Shown: piece by piece, positions 44,280 through 53,947 of the stretch
Position numbering within the stretch: the stretch's first letter is position 1
Layout: the number at the start of each line of letters is the position of its first letter
Assembly (NCBI RefSeq): GCF_003576375.1
Contig: NZ_QWGE01000007.1
Span: forward strand, 1 to 64,000
DNA: 64,000 nucleotides
Direction of reading: 5' to 3'
Source: Pontibacter oryzae
Lineage (GTDB): Bacteria; Bacteroidota; Bacteroidia; Cytophagales; Hymenobacteraceae
Program-made: the position numbers and the translations under genes
Notes under the pieces: generated by a model
The model's database searches: none
What the model was told of the DNA's origin: nothing
Seen by the model: only the letters and a program-made list of their open reading frames with translations

Positions 44280-47200
44280 ATGACGAAGCATACTTACCTG
44301 AGTATGTTACTGGCGGCTGCACTGGCACTTCCTGTTGGCGCCGCACAAGCTCAGGACAAAAAAGAAGACGCCAAGTGGAAAGTGGATGCAGCCCACGGCC
44401 CGCAGAAAGAAATAGCGATAACGACCTCGGAAGGCACCTGGATGAGCGTGGACGTAAGCCCCGATGGCAAAGAGATTGTATTTGACATGCTCGGCGACAT
44501 TTACATCATGCCCATCTCCGGCGGCAAGGCCAAAGTATTGCGCACAGGCCGGCCCTACGAAGTGCAGCCGCGCTTTAGCCCCGATGGCAAGTATATTTCG
44601 TTTACCTCGGATGCAGGCGGAGGCGATAACATCTGGGTGATGAAACGCGATGGCTCTGAGGCCAAGCAGATAACCAATGAGAACTTCAGGCTACTGAACA
44701 ACGCCGTTTGGACACCCGACGGCGAGTATATTGTGGCACGCAAGCACTTTACCAACACCCGCTCGTTGGGAGCCGGCGAGATGTGGATGTACCACCGCAC
44801 CGGCGGCACGGGCGTGCAGCTTACCAAGCGCAAAAACGACCAGCAGGATGCCGGGGAGCCATTTGCATCGCCAGACGGCAAGTATGTATACTTCTCCGAG
44901 GACATGAGCGGCGGCTCTACCTTCGAGTATAACAAAGACCCTAACGGCCAGATCTACGTTATCCGGCGCGTAGACCGCCATACCGGCGAGGTAGAGAATG
45001 TGATTACAGGTAACGGCGGCGCGGTGCGTCCGGTACTTAGCCGCGATGGCAAGTATATCGCCTTTGTTCGTAGGGTGCGGACCAAGTCTGTGCTGTTTGT
45101 GCACGATATACAGACAGGCGAGCAATGGCCAATCTATGATAAGCTAAATCACGACCAGCAGGAATCCTGGGCTATTTTTGGCGTATATCCATACTTCTCC
45201 TGGACGCCCGACAATAAGAACATCGTTTTTTGGGCCGATGGAAAGATCAACAAAGTAGATGTGGCTACGCAAAAAGTAACCAACATTCCGTTTGAGGCCA
45301 CGGCTACGCACTATGTTACCGGAGCCGTTCGCCACGACCACAGCAAGGACGGAGGCATCGCGCCAAAGCAATTCACGGCAAAGGCCATACGCCATGCCAT
45401 AACCTCACCGGACGGGAAAACGCTTGTATTTAATGCCGCCGGCTACATTTACCGCAAAGCACTGCCCAACGGCAAACCGGAGCGCATTACCAACGGCCAG
45501 GATTTTGAGTTCTACCCTTCTTTCTCCCCGGATGGCAAGTACATTGTATATTCTACCTGGAACGATGATGCCTTCGGAGCGCTCTATAAACTGGACATCC
45601 GTAAGAAAAACGCCAAGCCAACCAAGCTAACCACCGAAAAAGGCTTTTACACCGAGCCGGTCTTCTCGCCGAACGGCAAGTACATAGTATACAGCAAGGA
45701 TGGCGGCAACAACCACATGGGTTACGCGCATGGCAAGCAGCAAGGCATTTACTTTATGCCAGCCGATGGCGGCAAAGCCACGCTGGTGCAGGAAAACGGC
45801 TCTACACCGCTATTTAACGCCACCTCAGACAGGATTTTCTTTACCGGGCGCGAGGGCGATAAGTATGCTTTCAAGAGTGTGGCCCTAAACGGCAAAGAGC
45901 CGCAAACGCACTATACCTCCAAGTATACCGACCAGTTTTACCCAAGCCCCGATAACAAGTGGATTGCCTTTGTAGAGCTGTTCAACGGCTATGTGGCTCC
46001 GTTTACCGCCAATGGCGCAGGCCTGGACCTGAGCGCCGACACCAAGGCTGTTCCGGTAGCCCGCTTCACCCGCGATGCCGGCACAAGCATCCACTGGTCC
46101 GGAGACAGCAAGAAGGTGAACTGGGTGCTGGGCGATGAGTACTATTCGAATGACCTGAAAGACCGCTTCGCCTTTGTGACCGGCGCTCCCGCAGAGTTAC
46201 CAGCCATTGACACCACAGGTATAAAAATTGGCCTGGAGCTGAAAACCGATATCCCGGAAGGGAAAGTAGCCTTTACCAATGCCCGCATCATCACCATGAA
46301 AGGCAATGAGGTAATTGAAGGCGGAACGATCGTAGTAGACGGGAACCGCATTATTGCAGTCGGCAAGGATGTAACCGTACCGAAAGATGCGAAGGTGATC
46401 GATGCAAACGGTAAAACGATCATGCCAGGCATTGTGGATGTGCACGCGCACTTAGGCACTTTCCGTTTGGGTATGAGCCCGCAGAAGCAATGGTCATACT
46501 TCGCTAACCTGGCCTACGGCGTTACAACCACCCACGACCCTTCTTCTACCACCGAAATGGTTTTCAGCCAATCGGAAGCCGTAAGATCCGGAGCGATGGT
46601 TGGGCCGCGCATCTACTCTACAGGAACCATACTTTACGGTGCCGATGGCAACTTTAAAGCCGTGATCAATAGCCTGGACGATGCACGCTCGCATCTGCGC
46701 AGGCTAAAGGCTGTGGGCGGTTTCTCGGTGAAGAGCTATAACCAGCCGCGCCGCGAGCAGCGCCAGCAGGTAATTGAGGCAGCCCGTGAACTGGACATGA
46801 GCGTTTACCCGGAAGGCGGCTCCACGTTTTTCCATAACATGACCATGGTGATGGATGGCCACACGGGCATTGAGCATAACATACCTGTAGCGCCTGTTTA
46901 CAAAGACGTAACCGAACTCTGGAAAGCCACCGAAGTGGGCTACACGCCAACCCTTATCGTGAACTATGGCGGTAACTCCGGCGAGTACTACTGGTACCAG
47001 AAAACCAATGTATGGGCAAAGGACCGCCTGCTTAAGTTTACGCCTCGCTCTATTATTGATGGCCGCTCCCGCCGCGTGACGCTGGTACCCGACGAGGAGT
47101 ATGAAAACGGGCACATCGCCACTTCTAAAGCAGCCAAAGCACTCACAAACAACGGCGTGAAAGTAAACCTGGGCGCCCATGGGCAGCTGCAGGGCCTTGG

Positions 47201-47579
47201 CGCACACTGGGAGCTCTGGATGCTGCAACAAGGCGGCATGAGCAACCACGAGGCACTTCGCGCGGCCACGCTTAATGGTGCCGAATATTTGGGCATGGGC
47301 AAAGAAATAGGCTCGCTGGAAACAGGCAAGCTTGCCGACCTGATCGTGCTGGACAAGAACCCGCTTGAGGATATCCAGAACTCGGAGCACGTAAAGTATA
47401 CCATGATCAACGGGCGCCTTTACGATGCCGCCACCATGGCCGAGCTCGGAAACTACGAGCGCAAGCCCGGCAAATTCTGGTGGGAAAACGATAAATACGC
47501 CACCGCCTTTGATTGGCACGAAGGCACGGATACCCGCTTCGAGGGCATCGCTGGTGAGCACTGCGTTTGTAGGCACTAA
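44280..47579 (+). CDS. Secreted beta-propeller amidohydrolase
   Basis: A 1099-residue exported protein: signal peptide (MTKHTYLSMLLAAALALPVGAAQA). A large TolB/PD40-like beta-propeller half follows (about 45-620) with repeated SPDGKYI-type motifs (at least six, e.g. FSPDGKYISF, FSPDGKYIVYS, FSPNGKYIVYS). The C-terminal half (about 655-1080) is an amidohydrolase: IMPGIVDVHAHLG supplies the first metal-binding His pair near residue 720. Later blocks are EHNIPVAP and LGAHGQLQGLGAHWELWML, ending GSLETGKLADLIVLDKNPLEDI. It resembles imidazolonepropionase/dipeptidase-like enzymes; the substrate is unknown. It probably acts in the periplasm. Its repeat motif GGCAAGTATAT carries the AAGTATA word several times. 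Confidence 0.9.
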   Translation: MTKHTYLSMLLAAALALPVGAAQAQDKKEDAKWKVDAAHGPQKEIAITTSEGTWMSVDVSPDGKEIVFDMLGDIYIMPISGGKAKVLRTGRPYEVQPRFSPDGKYISFTSDAGGGDNIWVMKRDGSEAKQITNENFRLLNNAVWTPDGEYIVARKHFTNTRSLGAGEMWMYHRTGGTGVQLTKRKNDQQDAGEPFASPDGKYVYFSEDMSGGSTFEYNKDPNGQIYVIRRVDRHTGEVENVITGNGGAVRPVLSRDGKYIAFVRRVRTKSVLFVHDIQTGEQWPIYDKLNHDQQESWAIFGVYPYFSWTPDNKNIVFWADGKINKVDVATQKVTNIPFEATATHYVTGAVRHDHSKDGGIAPKQFTAKAIRHAITSPDGKTLVFNAAGYIYRKALPNGKPERITNGQDFEFYPSFSPDGKYIVYSTWNDDAFGALYKLDIRKKNAKPTKLTTEKGFYTEPVFSPNGKYIVYSKDGGNNHMGYAHGKQQGIYFMPADGGKATLVQENGSTPLFNATSDRIFFTGREGDKYAFKSVALNGKEPQTHYTSKYTDQFYPSPDNKWIAFVELFNGYVAPFTANGAGLDLSADTKAVPVARFTRDAGTSIHWSGDSKKVNWVLGDEYYSNDLKDRFAFVTGAPAELPAIDTTGIKIGLELKTDIPEGKVAFTNARIITMKGNEVIEGGTIVVDGNRIIAVGKDVTVPKDAKVIDANGKTIMPGIVDVHAHLGTFRLGMSPQKQWSYFANLAYGVTTTHDPSSTTEMVFSQSEAVRSGAMVGPRIYSTGTILYGADGNFKAVINSLDDARSHLRRLKAVGGFSVKSYNQPRREQRQQVIEAARELDMSVYPEGGSTFFHNMTMVMDGHTGIEHNIPVAPVYKDVTELWKATEVGYTPTLIVNYGGNSGEYYWYQKTNVWAKDRLLKFTPRSIIDGRSRRVTLVPDEEYENGHIATSKAAKALTNNGVKVNLGAHGQLQGLGAHWELWMLQQGGMSNHEALRAATLNGAEYLGMGKEIGSLETGKLADLIVLDKNPLEDIQNSEHVKYTMINGRLYDAATMAELGNYERKPGKFWWENDKYATAFDWHEGTDTRFEGIAGEHCVCRH

Positions 47580-47586
47580 GCGGTAA

Positions 47587-47607
47587 AGTATGAAGTATGA
47601 AGTATGA
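47587..47607 (+). repeat. Three tandem copies of AGTATGA
   Basis: AGTATGA is repeated three times without interruption (47587-47593, 47594-47600, 47601-47607) between the amidohydrolase stop and its terminator. The unit contains the over-represented AAGTATG word. Confidence 0.9.
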
Positions 47608-47646
47608 AAAACGGCTGCCCCTGTTGGGGCAGCCGTTTTGTTTTCA
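47607..47646 (+). terminator. Terminator after the amidohydrolase gene
   Basis: AAAACGGCTGCCCC and GGGGCAGCCGTTTT form a 14-bp perfect stem with a 4-base TGTT-type loop, followed by GTTTTC. Confidence 0.92.
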
Positions 47647-47680
47647 GGCACTCGCGGTGTCTGAGGGGCCGCGAGTGCCT
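47646..47680. repeat. 12-bp inverted repeat without T-run
   Basis: AGGCACTCGCGG (47646-47657) and CCGCGAGTGCCT (47669-47680) are perfectly complementary with an 11-base spacer, immediately after the previous terminator. It is GC-rich and has no T-run. Role unknown; possibly a second termination or RNA-stability stem. Confidence 0.75.
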
Positions 47681-47829
47681 AAAGAGTTAGAGAGTTCAAC
47701 TTTTACACAAACAATTTCGCCATTCTAGCACGTTAATCTCTCGCAGGAACTGCGCACGCTGCGAGGTCTTGCTCACCATAAACCCTTGTTATAGAGCCAG
47801 ATTAATGATATCTTCCAAAAAACGAACGT

Positions 47830-48690
47830 ATGACGCGCTACCTCACACCAATCCTTTTACTTCTGCTCAGTTGCTGCAGCTCCAACGCAGAACAAATCAA
47901 GGCCGAAAAGCAAAGTGATGCTTCCGCAACGCCAGGAGTTTCAGTAAACCCAGCAGGTAAAACAGTAGCAGAAAGGTTTCCGGTGCCGGCAGGATTTACG
48001 AGGGTAAACGTAGAAGTTGGTTCCTTTGCAGCGTATCTTCAGAACTTCAAGCTCAAACCGGATGGCGCTATGATGCACTACTATCATGGTGCCGTTAAGC
48101 CTAACGATGGTGTTTATGAGGCGGTGCTGGATATTGACGTAGGCAAGTATGATTTACAGCAATGTGCCGATGCTGTGATGCGTTTGCGGGCCGAATACTT
48201 ATTTAAGCAAAAACGCTTTAACGACATTCACTTTAATTTCACTAACGGTTTCAGAGCAGATTATAACAAGTGGCGGCAAGGGTACAGGATCAATGTAAAA
48301 GGGAACGTATGCAGCTGGGTTAACAAAAGTATACCATCCACGAGCTACGCATCTTTTAAAGATTACCTGCACGTGGTGTTTACCTATGCCGGCACTTTAT
48401 CGCTTGCCAAAGAACTGAAACCAGCAGACCTGAGCGACTTACAAATCGGAGATGTGTTCATTAAAGGCGGTAGCCCCGGCCATGCAGTCATTGTTTTGGA
48501 TATGGCCGAAAACAAGGCAATAGGCGAGAAGCTTTTTATACTTGCCCAAAGCTACATGCCAGCCCAAGAGATTCAAATCCTTCAAAACCCGACCGCTCCA
48601 AATCTCAGTCCTTGGTATAACACTACGTTTCAAGGGCCACTGCTAACTCCTGAATGGACTTTTCAGAAGAATCAGTTAAAAAGATTTTAA
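47830..48690 (+). CDS. DUF4846-domain lipoprotein
   Basis: A 286-residue probable lipoprotein: very hydrophobic N-terminus with lipobox LLSC (Cys15 region) followed by a Ser/Glu-rich linker. The body matches the DUF4846 family pattern: RFPVPAGFTRVNVEVGSFAAYL, AVLDIDVGKYDLQQCADAVMRLRAEYL, FNFTNGFRADYNKWRQGYR and GSPGHAVIVLDMA. The GHAV His, together with the conserved Cys of LQQCADAV, may hint at a hydrolase-like fold, but no function is established. Alone on the plus strand, convergent with a serine hydrolase gene. Confidence 0.82.
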   Translation: MTRYLTPILLLLLSCCSSNAEQIKAEKQSDASATPGVSVNPAGKTVAERFPVPAGFTRVNVEVGSFAAYLQNFKLKPDGAMMHYYHGAVKPNDGVYEAVLDIDVGKYDLQQCADAVMRLRAEYLFKQKRFNDIHFNFTNGFRADYNKWRQGYRINVKGNVCSWVNKSIPSTSYASFKDYLHVVFTYAGTLSLAKELKPADLSDLQIGDVFIKGGSPGHAVIVLDMAENKAIGEKLFILAQSYMPAQEIQILQNPTAPNLSPWYNTTFQGPLLTPEWTFQKNQLKRF

Positions 48691-48701
48691 AGTTACCATA
48701 A

Positions 48702-48721
48702 TGTGAGCGAGTCCGCTCACA
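48702..48721. terminator. Stem-loop between convergent genes
   Basis: TGTGAGCG (48702-48709) and CGCTCACA (48714-48721) form a perfect 8-bp stem with loop AGTC. It lies between two converging genes and could end transcription from both sides, although no T-run follows directly. Confidence 0.45.
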
Positions 48722-48771
48722 CCGTACCCAGGTGTTATTTTATACAACGATTAACAATCAACAACCAACAA

Positions 48772-49944
48772 TTACTTCACCGCGGCCAGTACCTTTTTAA
48801 ATAACTCATTTTGCTTGCCATCGTGCCAGCGCCATACTATAACGATGTCGTGCTCAGGATCTACCCAGATGGTGTTTTGCCCGGCGCCCAGGGCTGCGTA
48901 GCTGGTTTTGGGTGCATCGGGCCAGGCCTCGCCACCTGTGTTCAGCCACCAGAGGTAGCCATAGTCTGGGCCCACGGGGCCGCGAGAGGTAGTGGCCTCT
49001 TTCACCCATTCTTCAGAGATAAGCTGCTTATCCTTCCAGCGGCCGTTGCGCAGGAACAGGTAGCCAAAGCGTGCTTCGTCGCGGGCGCTAATCCAGAGGC
49101 CGCCGCCCCAACGCGTGCCACCGCTAACGGAAGGCATTTTTTGGCCGTTAATCTCAACCGTAGAATTGCGGTAAGGCACCCACTGCCAGGTATCAGACGC
49201 ACCGATTGGGTTCATGATCTTGTCTTTCAGCACGTCGGGCAAGGGTTTCTGCCATACGCGCAGCAGCGAAAGCGCAAAACGGTTAATGCGGGCGTCGTTA
49301 TACTCGTAGAAGGTGCCTGGCTGCTGTAGTTCGCGCGGTTTTCGCTCGCCACGGCCATAGGCTTCCTTTCCCACAAAGTCATCCTTCTTTCCCCACATCT
49401 CGCCCTGCCACTCACTTGTCTGCCGCGCGTGGTGTTCCCAGGTTATAGGTTTGTTGTGCTCCGATGCGTACCCGCCGTCCTGCACATACTTGGCCACTGG
49501 GTCGGTTATACCCTCAATCATGCCTTTATCCAGGGTAAGCCCAAGTATGGTTGAAAGAAAGCTTTTAGCCACACTATAGGTCGGGTCTACAGCTTCAGTA
49601 TCGCCCCACTCGGCCACGATATAGCCGTTTTTAAGAATGATGCCGTTTGTAGATGCCCTGTCGTTGGGAAGAGGGCCAAGCGGTTCCCCAAAGATCTCAG
49701 CCTGCGTGGAAAAATCCTTCTGCATTTGCTGCGTTTCCTGTTGCTTAGCCCAAGTCACGGCTTCCTGAAGTTTGGCCGCATCGAAACCCAAGTCTTCAGG
49801 TTTGCGGTGTTCCCAGGCATCGCCGGCACCCGGGTAATAGTATGAATTACCGCTTTGCTCTTCAGTGGTGGCGCGCTGCGGTTGCGGCTGGCAGGCTGCT
49901 ACGCTTAACGCCAGGCCAAGTATAAGGTATAGCTTCCGGAACAT
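48772..49944 (-). CDS. Beta-lactamase-family serine hydrolase (class C type) lipoprotein
   Basis: A 390-residue exported lipoprotein (lipobox VAAC, Cys18) of the penicillin-binding-protein-like/class C beta-lactamase superfamily. The catalytic SxxK is Ser124-Val-Ala-Lys127 (TYSVAKSFL). The second motif YxN is EYND near residue 217. The third, usually KTG/HxG, is represented by YAALGAGQN near residue 360. The YGYLWWLNTGGEAWPDAP segment is typical of the group. Members act as esterases or peptidases; beta-lactam resistance should not be inferred from sequence. Its N-terminal spacer (Gln/Arg/Thr-rich) follows the lipid anchor. Confidence 0.88.
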   Translation of the reverse strand: MFRKLYLILGLALSVAACQPQPQRATTEEQSGNSYYYPGAGDAWEHRKPEDLGFDAAKLQEAVTWAKQQETQQMQKDFSTQAEIFGEPLGPLPNDRASTNGIILKNGYIVAEWGDTEAVDPTYSVAKSFLSTILGLTLDKGMIEGITDPVAKYVQDGGYASEHNKPITWEHHARQTSEWQGEMWGKKDDFVGKEAYGRGERKPRELQQPGTFYEYNDARINRFALSLLRVWQKPLPDVLKDKIMNPIGASDTWQWVPYRNSTVEINGQKMPSVSGGTRWGGGLWISARDEARFGYLFLRNGRWKDKQLISEEWVKEATTSRGPVGPDYGYLWWLNTGGEAWPDAPKTSYAALGAGQNTIWVDPEHDIVIVWRWHDGKQNELFKKVLAAVK

Positions 49945-50138
49945 ATGTTAAGAGATGTTTGAGCCCTACAAGCTACTAAAAATTGCCAAAGGTTCAGTAG
50001 TATATCGCCTTTAAGCTTATTGTTTAACTGCTTGGCTATTGGGTTTCTGATCGGGTAAAGGGAAGAGAGAAGTATAAATTACGCCGAAAGATTTTCTGAG
50101 GGCAGAATCGCATGGTATACCATATCTATATGACTTTG

Positions 50139-51086
50139 CTATATTACCTGCAATACTATTTTTCCGGCTGCATGGCCTTGCTCGCTATATTTATGAGCTT
50201 CTGCTGCCGCATGCAACGGGTAAACGCTATCGATGATCGGTTTTATGCTTCCTTTCTCAATCCAGGCACTGATTAGGGCAAGGTCCTCGCCTTTATCATC
50301 CGTAAAAATCGCTTTCAGTTTTTTATCTGAGAACACCGAGAAAGCAAAGCCGAAAGCTATGTCTTTAGGGTCGGGCACAGTTGTTACATAGCGGCCGTGG
50401 TGGCATAAGCTTCTTTTGCTTTCCAGATAACTACTTTTGGCCACAGCATCAAAAATAAGGTCATAGCAGTTTCTTGTTTCTGTAAAGTCGTCTTTGGTGT
50501 AATCGATGACTCCATCGGCACCTAGACTTTTTACAAGTTCTATATGGCTTGTGCCACAAACCCCTACAACCTTGCCAGCTCCGAGTGCCTTAGCTATCTG
50601 TAGGGCAAAAGTACCCACACCACTGGATGCTCCGTTTATCAGTACTTTATCGCCTGAGGCTAATTCCCCTTTGTCTCGCAGCCCTTGGAGGGCGGTAAGG
50701 GCTGTGAGAGGCACTGCTGCTGCCTTCAGGTAATCCAGGTTAGCAGGGATAGGCACCGCTGTTTCTTCTGAAATAACGGCATATTCTGCATAAGCGCCGC
50801 CAAGCTTATTGTCTGCCATGCCATACACGCGGTCTCCTGACTCAAAAGCCAGCACCTTGCTCCCAAGCGCTACCACTTCGCCAGCCACATCCCTGCCCGG
50901 AATCTTAGGGAAACTTAAGCCAGAAACGGGCAGTAATTGTCCGGAACGAACTTTCCAATCAATTGGGTTTACGCTTGTGGCATGTACACGCACTAGCAAT
51001 TGGCTTTCCTTCGGCACTGGCTTTGGTTGCTCTCCAAATCGCAGAACATCCGCATTTCCATACTTTTCATAGAATACTGCTTGCAT
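50139..51086 (-). CDS. Zinc-free MDR-family NADP-dependent oxidoreductase (quinone reductase-like)
   Basis: A 315-residue cytoplasmic medium-chain dehydrogenase/reductase. Pattern of the quinone oxidoreductase group: MQAVFYEKYGNADVLRFGEQPKP at the start, VRVHATSVNPIDWKVRSGQ, and PGRDVAGEVVALGS. The NAD(P) motif is INGASSGVGTFALQIAKALGA (about 149-169). The structural and catalytic zinc cysteines of alcohol dehydrogenases are absent. The specific substrate is unknown. It stands alone downstream of a T9SS cargo gene, 123 bases away. Confidence 0.9.
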   Translation of the reverse strand: MQAVFYEKYGNADVLRFGEQPKPVPKESQLLVRVHATSVNPIDWKVRSGQLLPVSGLSFPKIPGRDVAGEVVALGSKVLAFESGDRVYGMADNKLGGAYAEYAVISEETAVPIPANLDYLKAAAVPLTALTALQGLRDKGELASGDKVLINGASSGVGTFALQIAKALGAGKVVGVCGTSHIELVKSLGADGVIDYTKDDFTETRNCYDLIFDAVAKSSYLESKRSLCHHGRYVTTVPDPKDIAFGFAFSVFSDKKLKAIFTDDKGEDLALISAWIEKGSIKPIIDSVYPLHAAAEAHKYSEQGHAAGKIVLQVI

Positions 51087-51151
51087 GTGCCTTTCTTGAT
51101 GTGGTAGTTACATACTTAAGGTAAGGTTTTGAGAGTTTATTCTTTTCACTT

Positions 51152-51185
51152 ATTAAAGCGCCAGGCACTCCACCTGACGCTTTAA
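51152..51185 (-). terminator. Terminator after the 755-residue T9SS cargo gene
   Basis: ATTAAAGCGCCAGG and CCTGACGCTTTAA form a 13-bp stem with one mismatch and a 7-base loop, 25 bases past the stop at 51210 on the minus strand. Confidence 0.65.
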
Positions 51186-51209
51186 GAGATAATTCTTCAC
51201 GTTGTTAGT

Positions 51210-53477
51210 TTATTCTTTGACTACCTTAACTGTTTTGCTGAGGTTGCCTTGCTGTACTTTTAAGATATAGAGCCCGCGAGGCAAGCTATCCGGTAGGGTA
51301 AACATGCTGGAGGTCGTACCTTTGTCCAGCTTTAGGCTGCGCGCTGTTATTACTTTCCCCAGTATGTCATGTATGGTTATATGCACTTCCTGGGCTTGCT
51401 CCGCAGCAACATCTACATTCAGTTTGTTTATAAACGGATTCGGATAGGCTTTTACCTGGTTGCGCACATCTTCAAACAGCACCAACCGAGGTCCATATAA
51501 AGCAACTGTTCCATCCTCATCAATCTGCTTAAGGCGGTAGTAGCGGGTGCCATGTTTGCCGTTCTCTGTATCCTTAAAAGTATACTCTTGTTTTATACTT
51601 GAATCCCCGTTTTTAGTAGGCACAAACCCTAACGCCCTGTAAATGTACCCTTCCGTGGAAACCTCTACCTCGAAGCCTCTGTTATTCTGCTCCATGGCTG
51701 TAGCCCAAGTTATGACAGCATCATTTCCTTGTTTTACAGCTTTCAGGCTCATCAATTCTACCGGAAGCGGAGTAGCCTGACCAAAGCCAAACATATATAA
51801 CTGGCAGTTCCCTCTATTCAGCACGCGAGCCTGTACTTTAAGATCTGTTGGCGGATTAATCAACTCAAACCTGTTCTCTACAGTGGTTTGCACAGGGTTT
51901 CCCCAGTCTCCATCAGGCGTATTGCTTGTATACCACATATAAACCGGATCTGAGCCTAGGTTTATGCTTTTCATCTCCGATAAATCAATGGATATTTCCC
52001 AAATGTTGTTAGCGGCATTTGTTTGCTTTGAAACCAGCAAAGGTTCCTGTTGAGGTTCTTTTATGGTTTTTACCGTTAGCGCAACATCATCAGAAAATGT
52101 GCACCCGTTAGTAGTAGTCACAGTTAGGCGTAGCGTAGCGCTGGCGCTTTTCACCTCAACGGTTGGGTTTAGCGCACTGTCATCTGAAATGCTTCCTAAC
52201 CCGTTTACAAACGACCAAGAATATGTTCCTGCCGGAGCAGTGGCTTCCAGCGGGAAGCTAGTACCAGTTGCATTTTCAGAGCATGTAACTTCCTGGGTAT
52301 TGCCAGCATCCAAACCTGAAGTTGGTGTAAATCCGAAGTTTCCTGATACAAGTCCGTCTTCTGGGGGGCTGGGCGTAAATACTGATATCTGCATTGGATC
52401 TGCACTGGCAAGATCGTCAGCGGTAAGCATTGCGGTTAGTTGCTGCCCGCTTACATACGTTGTTGCTCTATCAAAACCATTTACCCTAACTACAGAGGCA
52501 CGCACAAAGTCCTGGCCTGTTACCGTAATTTCACCCTCTGTAGCACCTGTCAAAACACAACCCTGCACCTGGCTAATTACTGCAGTTGTGTTAGAGACAG
52601 TAAACACATTGCTTATTCCTTGTAAATCCCCCATTTTAGCCGTCAAGGTATACTCTCCCCCTTCATCCACGGAAACGTTAGAAAAAGTAGCGCCAGTGGC
52701 TTGGTAAGGTGCTGTGCCATTTTTTAAAACAGCGCCATAAGGGTTAGTTGATGGAGTTATTTCCAGCTTAACCTCTTCGTTATTATATGTATTTGTAACC
52801 CTGTTGCCGGCAGCATCAGTTACCTCAACCATTGGTTGGGTATCTAAGCTGGCGTTTACTACAGCATTCCCCGGTTGTTCAGCAAAGCTCAACTTTGCGG
52901 GTGCTCCTGCTACTTGAGCGATTTTTGCGATTATAAAGGCATTTTCTAGTCCTTTGACTGGATTTCTTGTTCCCTGAAGTGTTCTTGCATTAAGCTTTAT
53001 ATCTCTTGGTGCTGGTGAGGGAGTAGCTACAGTTGCCTGAACAGCTAATCCACTAATTACAATAGAGGATATAATAGCTGTGTCTTGCACTGTAAATGGT
53101 ATAGTAATCTTACTGCCATTTACAGAAATTGAGCTATTAAAAGTAACATCAGTGGCTGCAGATGTTACTTTTACCGCTATGCCTGTAGGTTTAAATGCCC
53201 AACCTGAAGGTAAATCTATAATCAAATTTCCACTATGTTTGAAATCACTTACTAAGCGTTCTTCTATTATCACATCATCAAGGCTGGTAAAACCTGCTTC
53301 TGGCCCATTAACATATTTATCCGCTGAAATAGTGTATGGCTCAGCTCTTTGGCTTACTATTACCTGCGCCTGTGCATCGTAATAGCAGCACACCCAAAGC
53401 AGGGTAACCAAAAATAGGTAAAGATTTTTCTTAGGAAGGATAGCAGTAAATGCAAATTGGGTAAAGTTTGAATACAT
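51210..53477 (-). CDS. Secreted protein with type A type IX secretion sorting domain
   Basis: A 755-residue secreted protein. An N-terminal signal region (hydrophobic about 16-34, ending YYDAQAQ) is followed by immunoglobulin-like/beta-sandwich modules, including an IPT-like segment (TGATEGEITVTGQDFVRASVVRVNG, about 310-335). Another Ig module with CSENATGTSFPLEATAPAG comes next. The stretch VELMSLKAVKQGNDAVITWATAMEQNNRGFEVE (about 590-622) is a common pre-CTD module in Bacteroidota cargo. The last 80 residues (KAYPNPFINKLNVDV... to the YILKVQQGNLSKTVKVVKE end) are a Por_Secre_tail type A sorting domain, so it should cross the outer membrane through T9SS and be released or anchored. Binding target unknown. 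Confidence 0.9.
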   Translation of the reverse strand: MYSNFTQFAFTAILPKKNLYLFLVTLLWVCCYYDAQAQVIVSQRAEPYTISADKYVNGPEAGFTSLDDVIIEERLVSDFKHSGNLIIDLPSGWAFKPTGIAVKVTSAATDVTFNSSISVNGSKITIPFTVQDTAIISSIVISGLAVQATVATPSPAPRDIKLNARTLQGTRNPVKGLENAFIIAKIAQVAGAPAKLSFAEQPGNAVVNASLDTQPMVEVTDAAGNRVTNTYNNEEVKLEITPSTNPYGAVLKNGTAPYQATGATFSNVSVDEGGEYTLTAKMGDLQGISNVFTVSNTTAVISQVQGCVLTGATEGEITVTGQDFVRASVVRVNGFDRATTYVSGQQLTAMLTADDLASADPMQISVFTPSPPEDGLVSGNFGFTPTSGLDAGNTQEVTCSENATGTSFPLEATAPAGTYSWSFVNGLGSISDDSALNPTVEVKSASATLRLTVTTTNGCTFSDDVALTVKTIKEPQQEPLLVSKQTNAANNIWEISIDLSEMKSINLGSDPVYMWYTSNTPDGDWGNPVQTTVENRFELINPPTDLKVQARVLNRGNCQLYMFGFGQATPLPVELMSLKAVKQGNDAVITWATAMEQNNRGFEVEVSTEGYIYRALGFVPTKNGDSSIKQEYTFKDTENGKHGTRYYRLKQIDEDGTVALYGPRLVLFEDVRNQVKAYPNPFINKLNVDVAAEQAQEVHITIHDILGKVITARSLKLDKGTTSSMFTLPDSLPRGLYILKVQQGNLSKTVKVVKE

Positions 53478-53947
53478 AGGATAAGGGTTAAATTAAAGAA
53501 GCCTTTTATTTATCGGCTTATTAGGTTTAAAAAGGCACAACACGGAACAAAAGCGCGAAGCTTTACAGGGAGACTGGTATTAATAGCAGATAAAAAAATG
53601 TAATCAAGATCAACAAACAATGCTTAACTACATTTTTAACATTGATAAGTACATTAAATAACAAAACCCAGTATAACTTAGGTGGTTATTATAATGGTTT
53701 AAGTTTGAGGTAGAAGCTTAATTCTTTAAAGCAATTAAATATAACGTTTATTTTAATTTATTTAACTTTTAAAACTTAATTACTCAATTCAGTTAATTTA
53801 GTTACAAATAAAAATAAAATAATACAGTTATTTTCATATTGCTATGTTGAGTAGCTAAACGTCGATCATATTCTCAATTATATTTATTTAGAAGTACTCT
53901 AAAAATTTTGCGCAGATTTAGATAAATTTAAGATCATAAAATTGGGT
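53478..53947. other. AT-rich divergent intergenic region
   Basis: About 470 bases between the T9SS cargo gene (minus) and the PepSY gene (plus), strongly AT-rich from about 53600 on. It contains no supported coding frame, and no promoter matching the full consensus was found. AT-rich leaders of this kind are frequent before surface-protein genes and may reflect nucleoid-protein binding or curved DNA (inference). Confidence 0.4.

Noticed and set aside
46704-47651. Long minus-strand open frame (315 codons) opposite the amidohydrolase
   Set aside because: It lies fully antisense to a well-supported enzyme. Its residues are complement-derived and rich in His, Val and Ala, and it has no family motif. 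GC-rich third positions of the real gene create such frames.
48772-49944. Beta-lactam resistance enzyme
   Set aside because: The SxxK/YxN motifs place it in the broad serine hydrolase group, but the third motif differs from true beta-lactamases, and this family is mostly esterases or peptidases.
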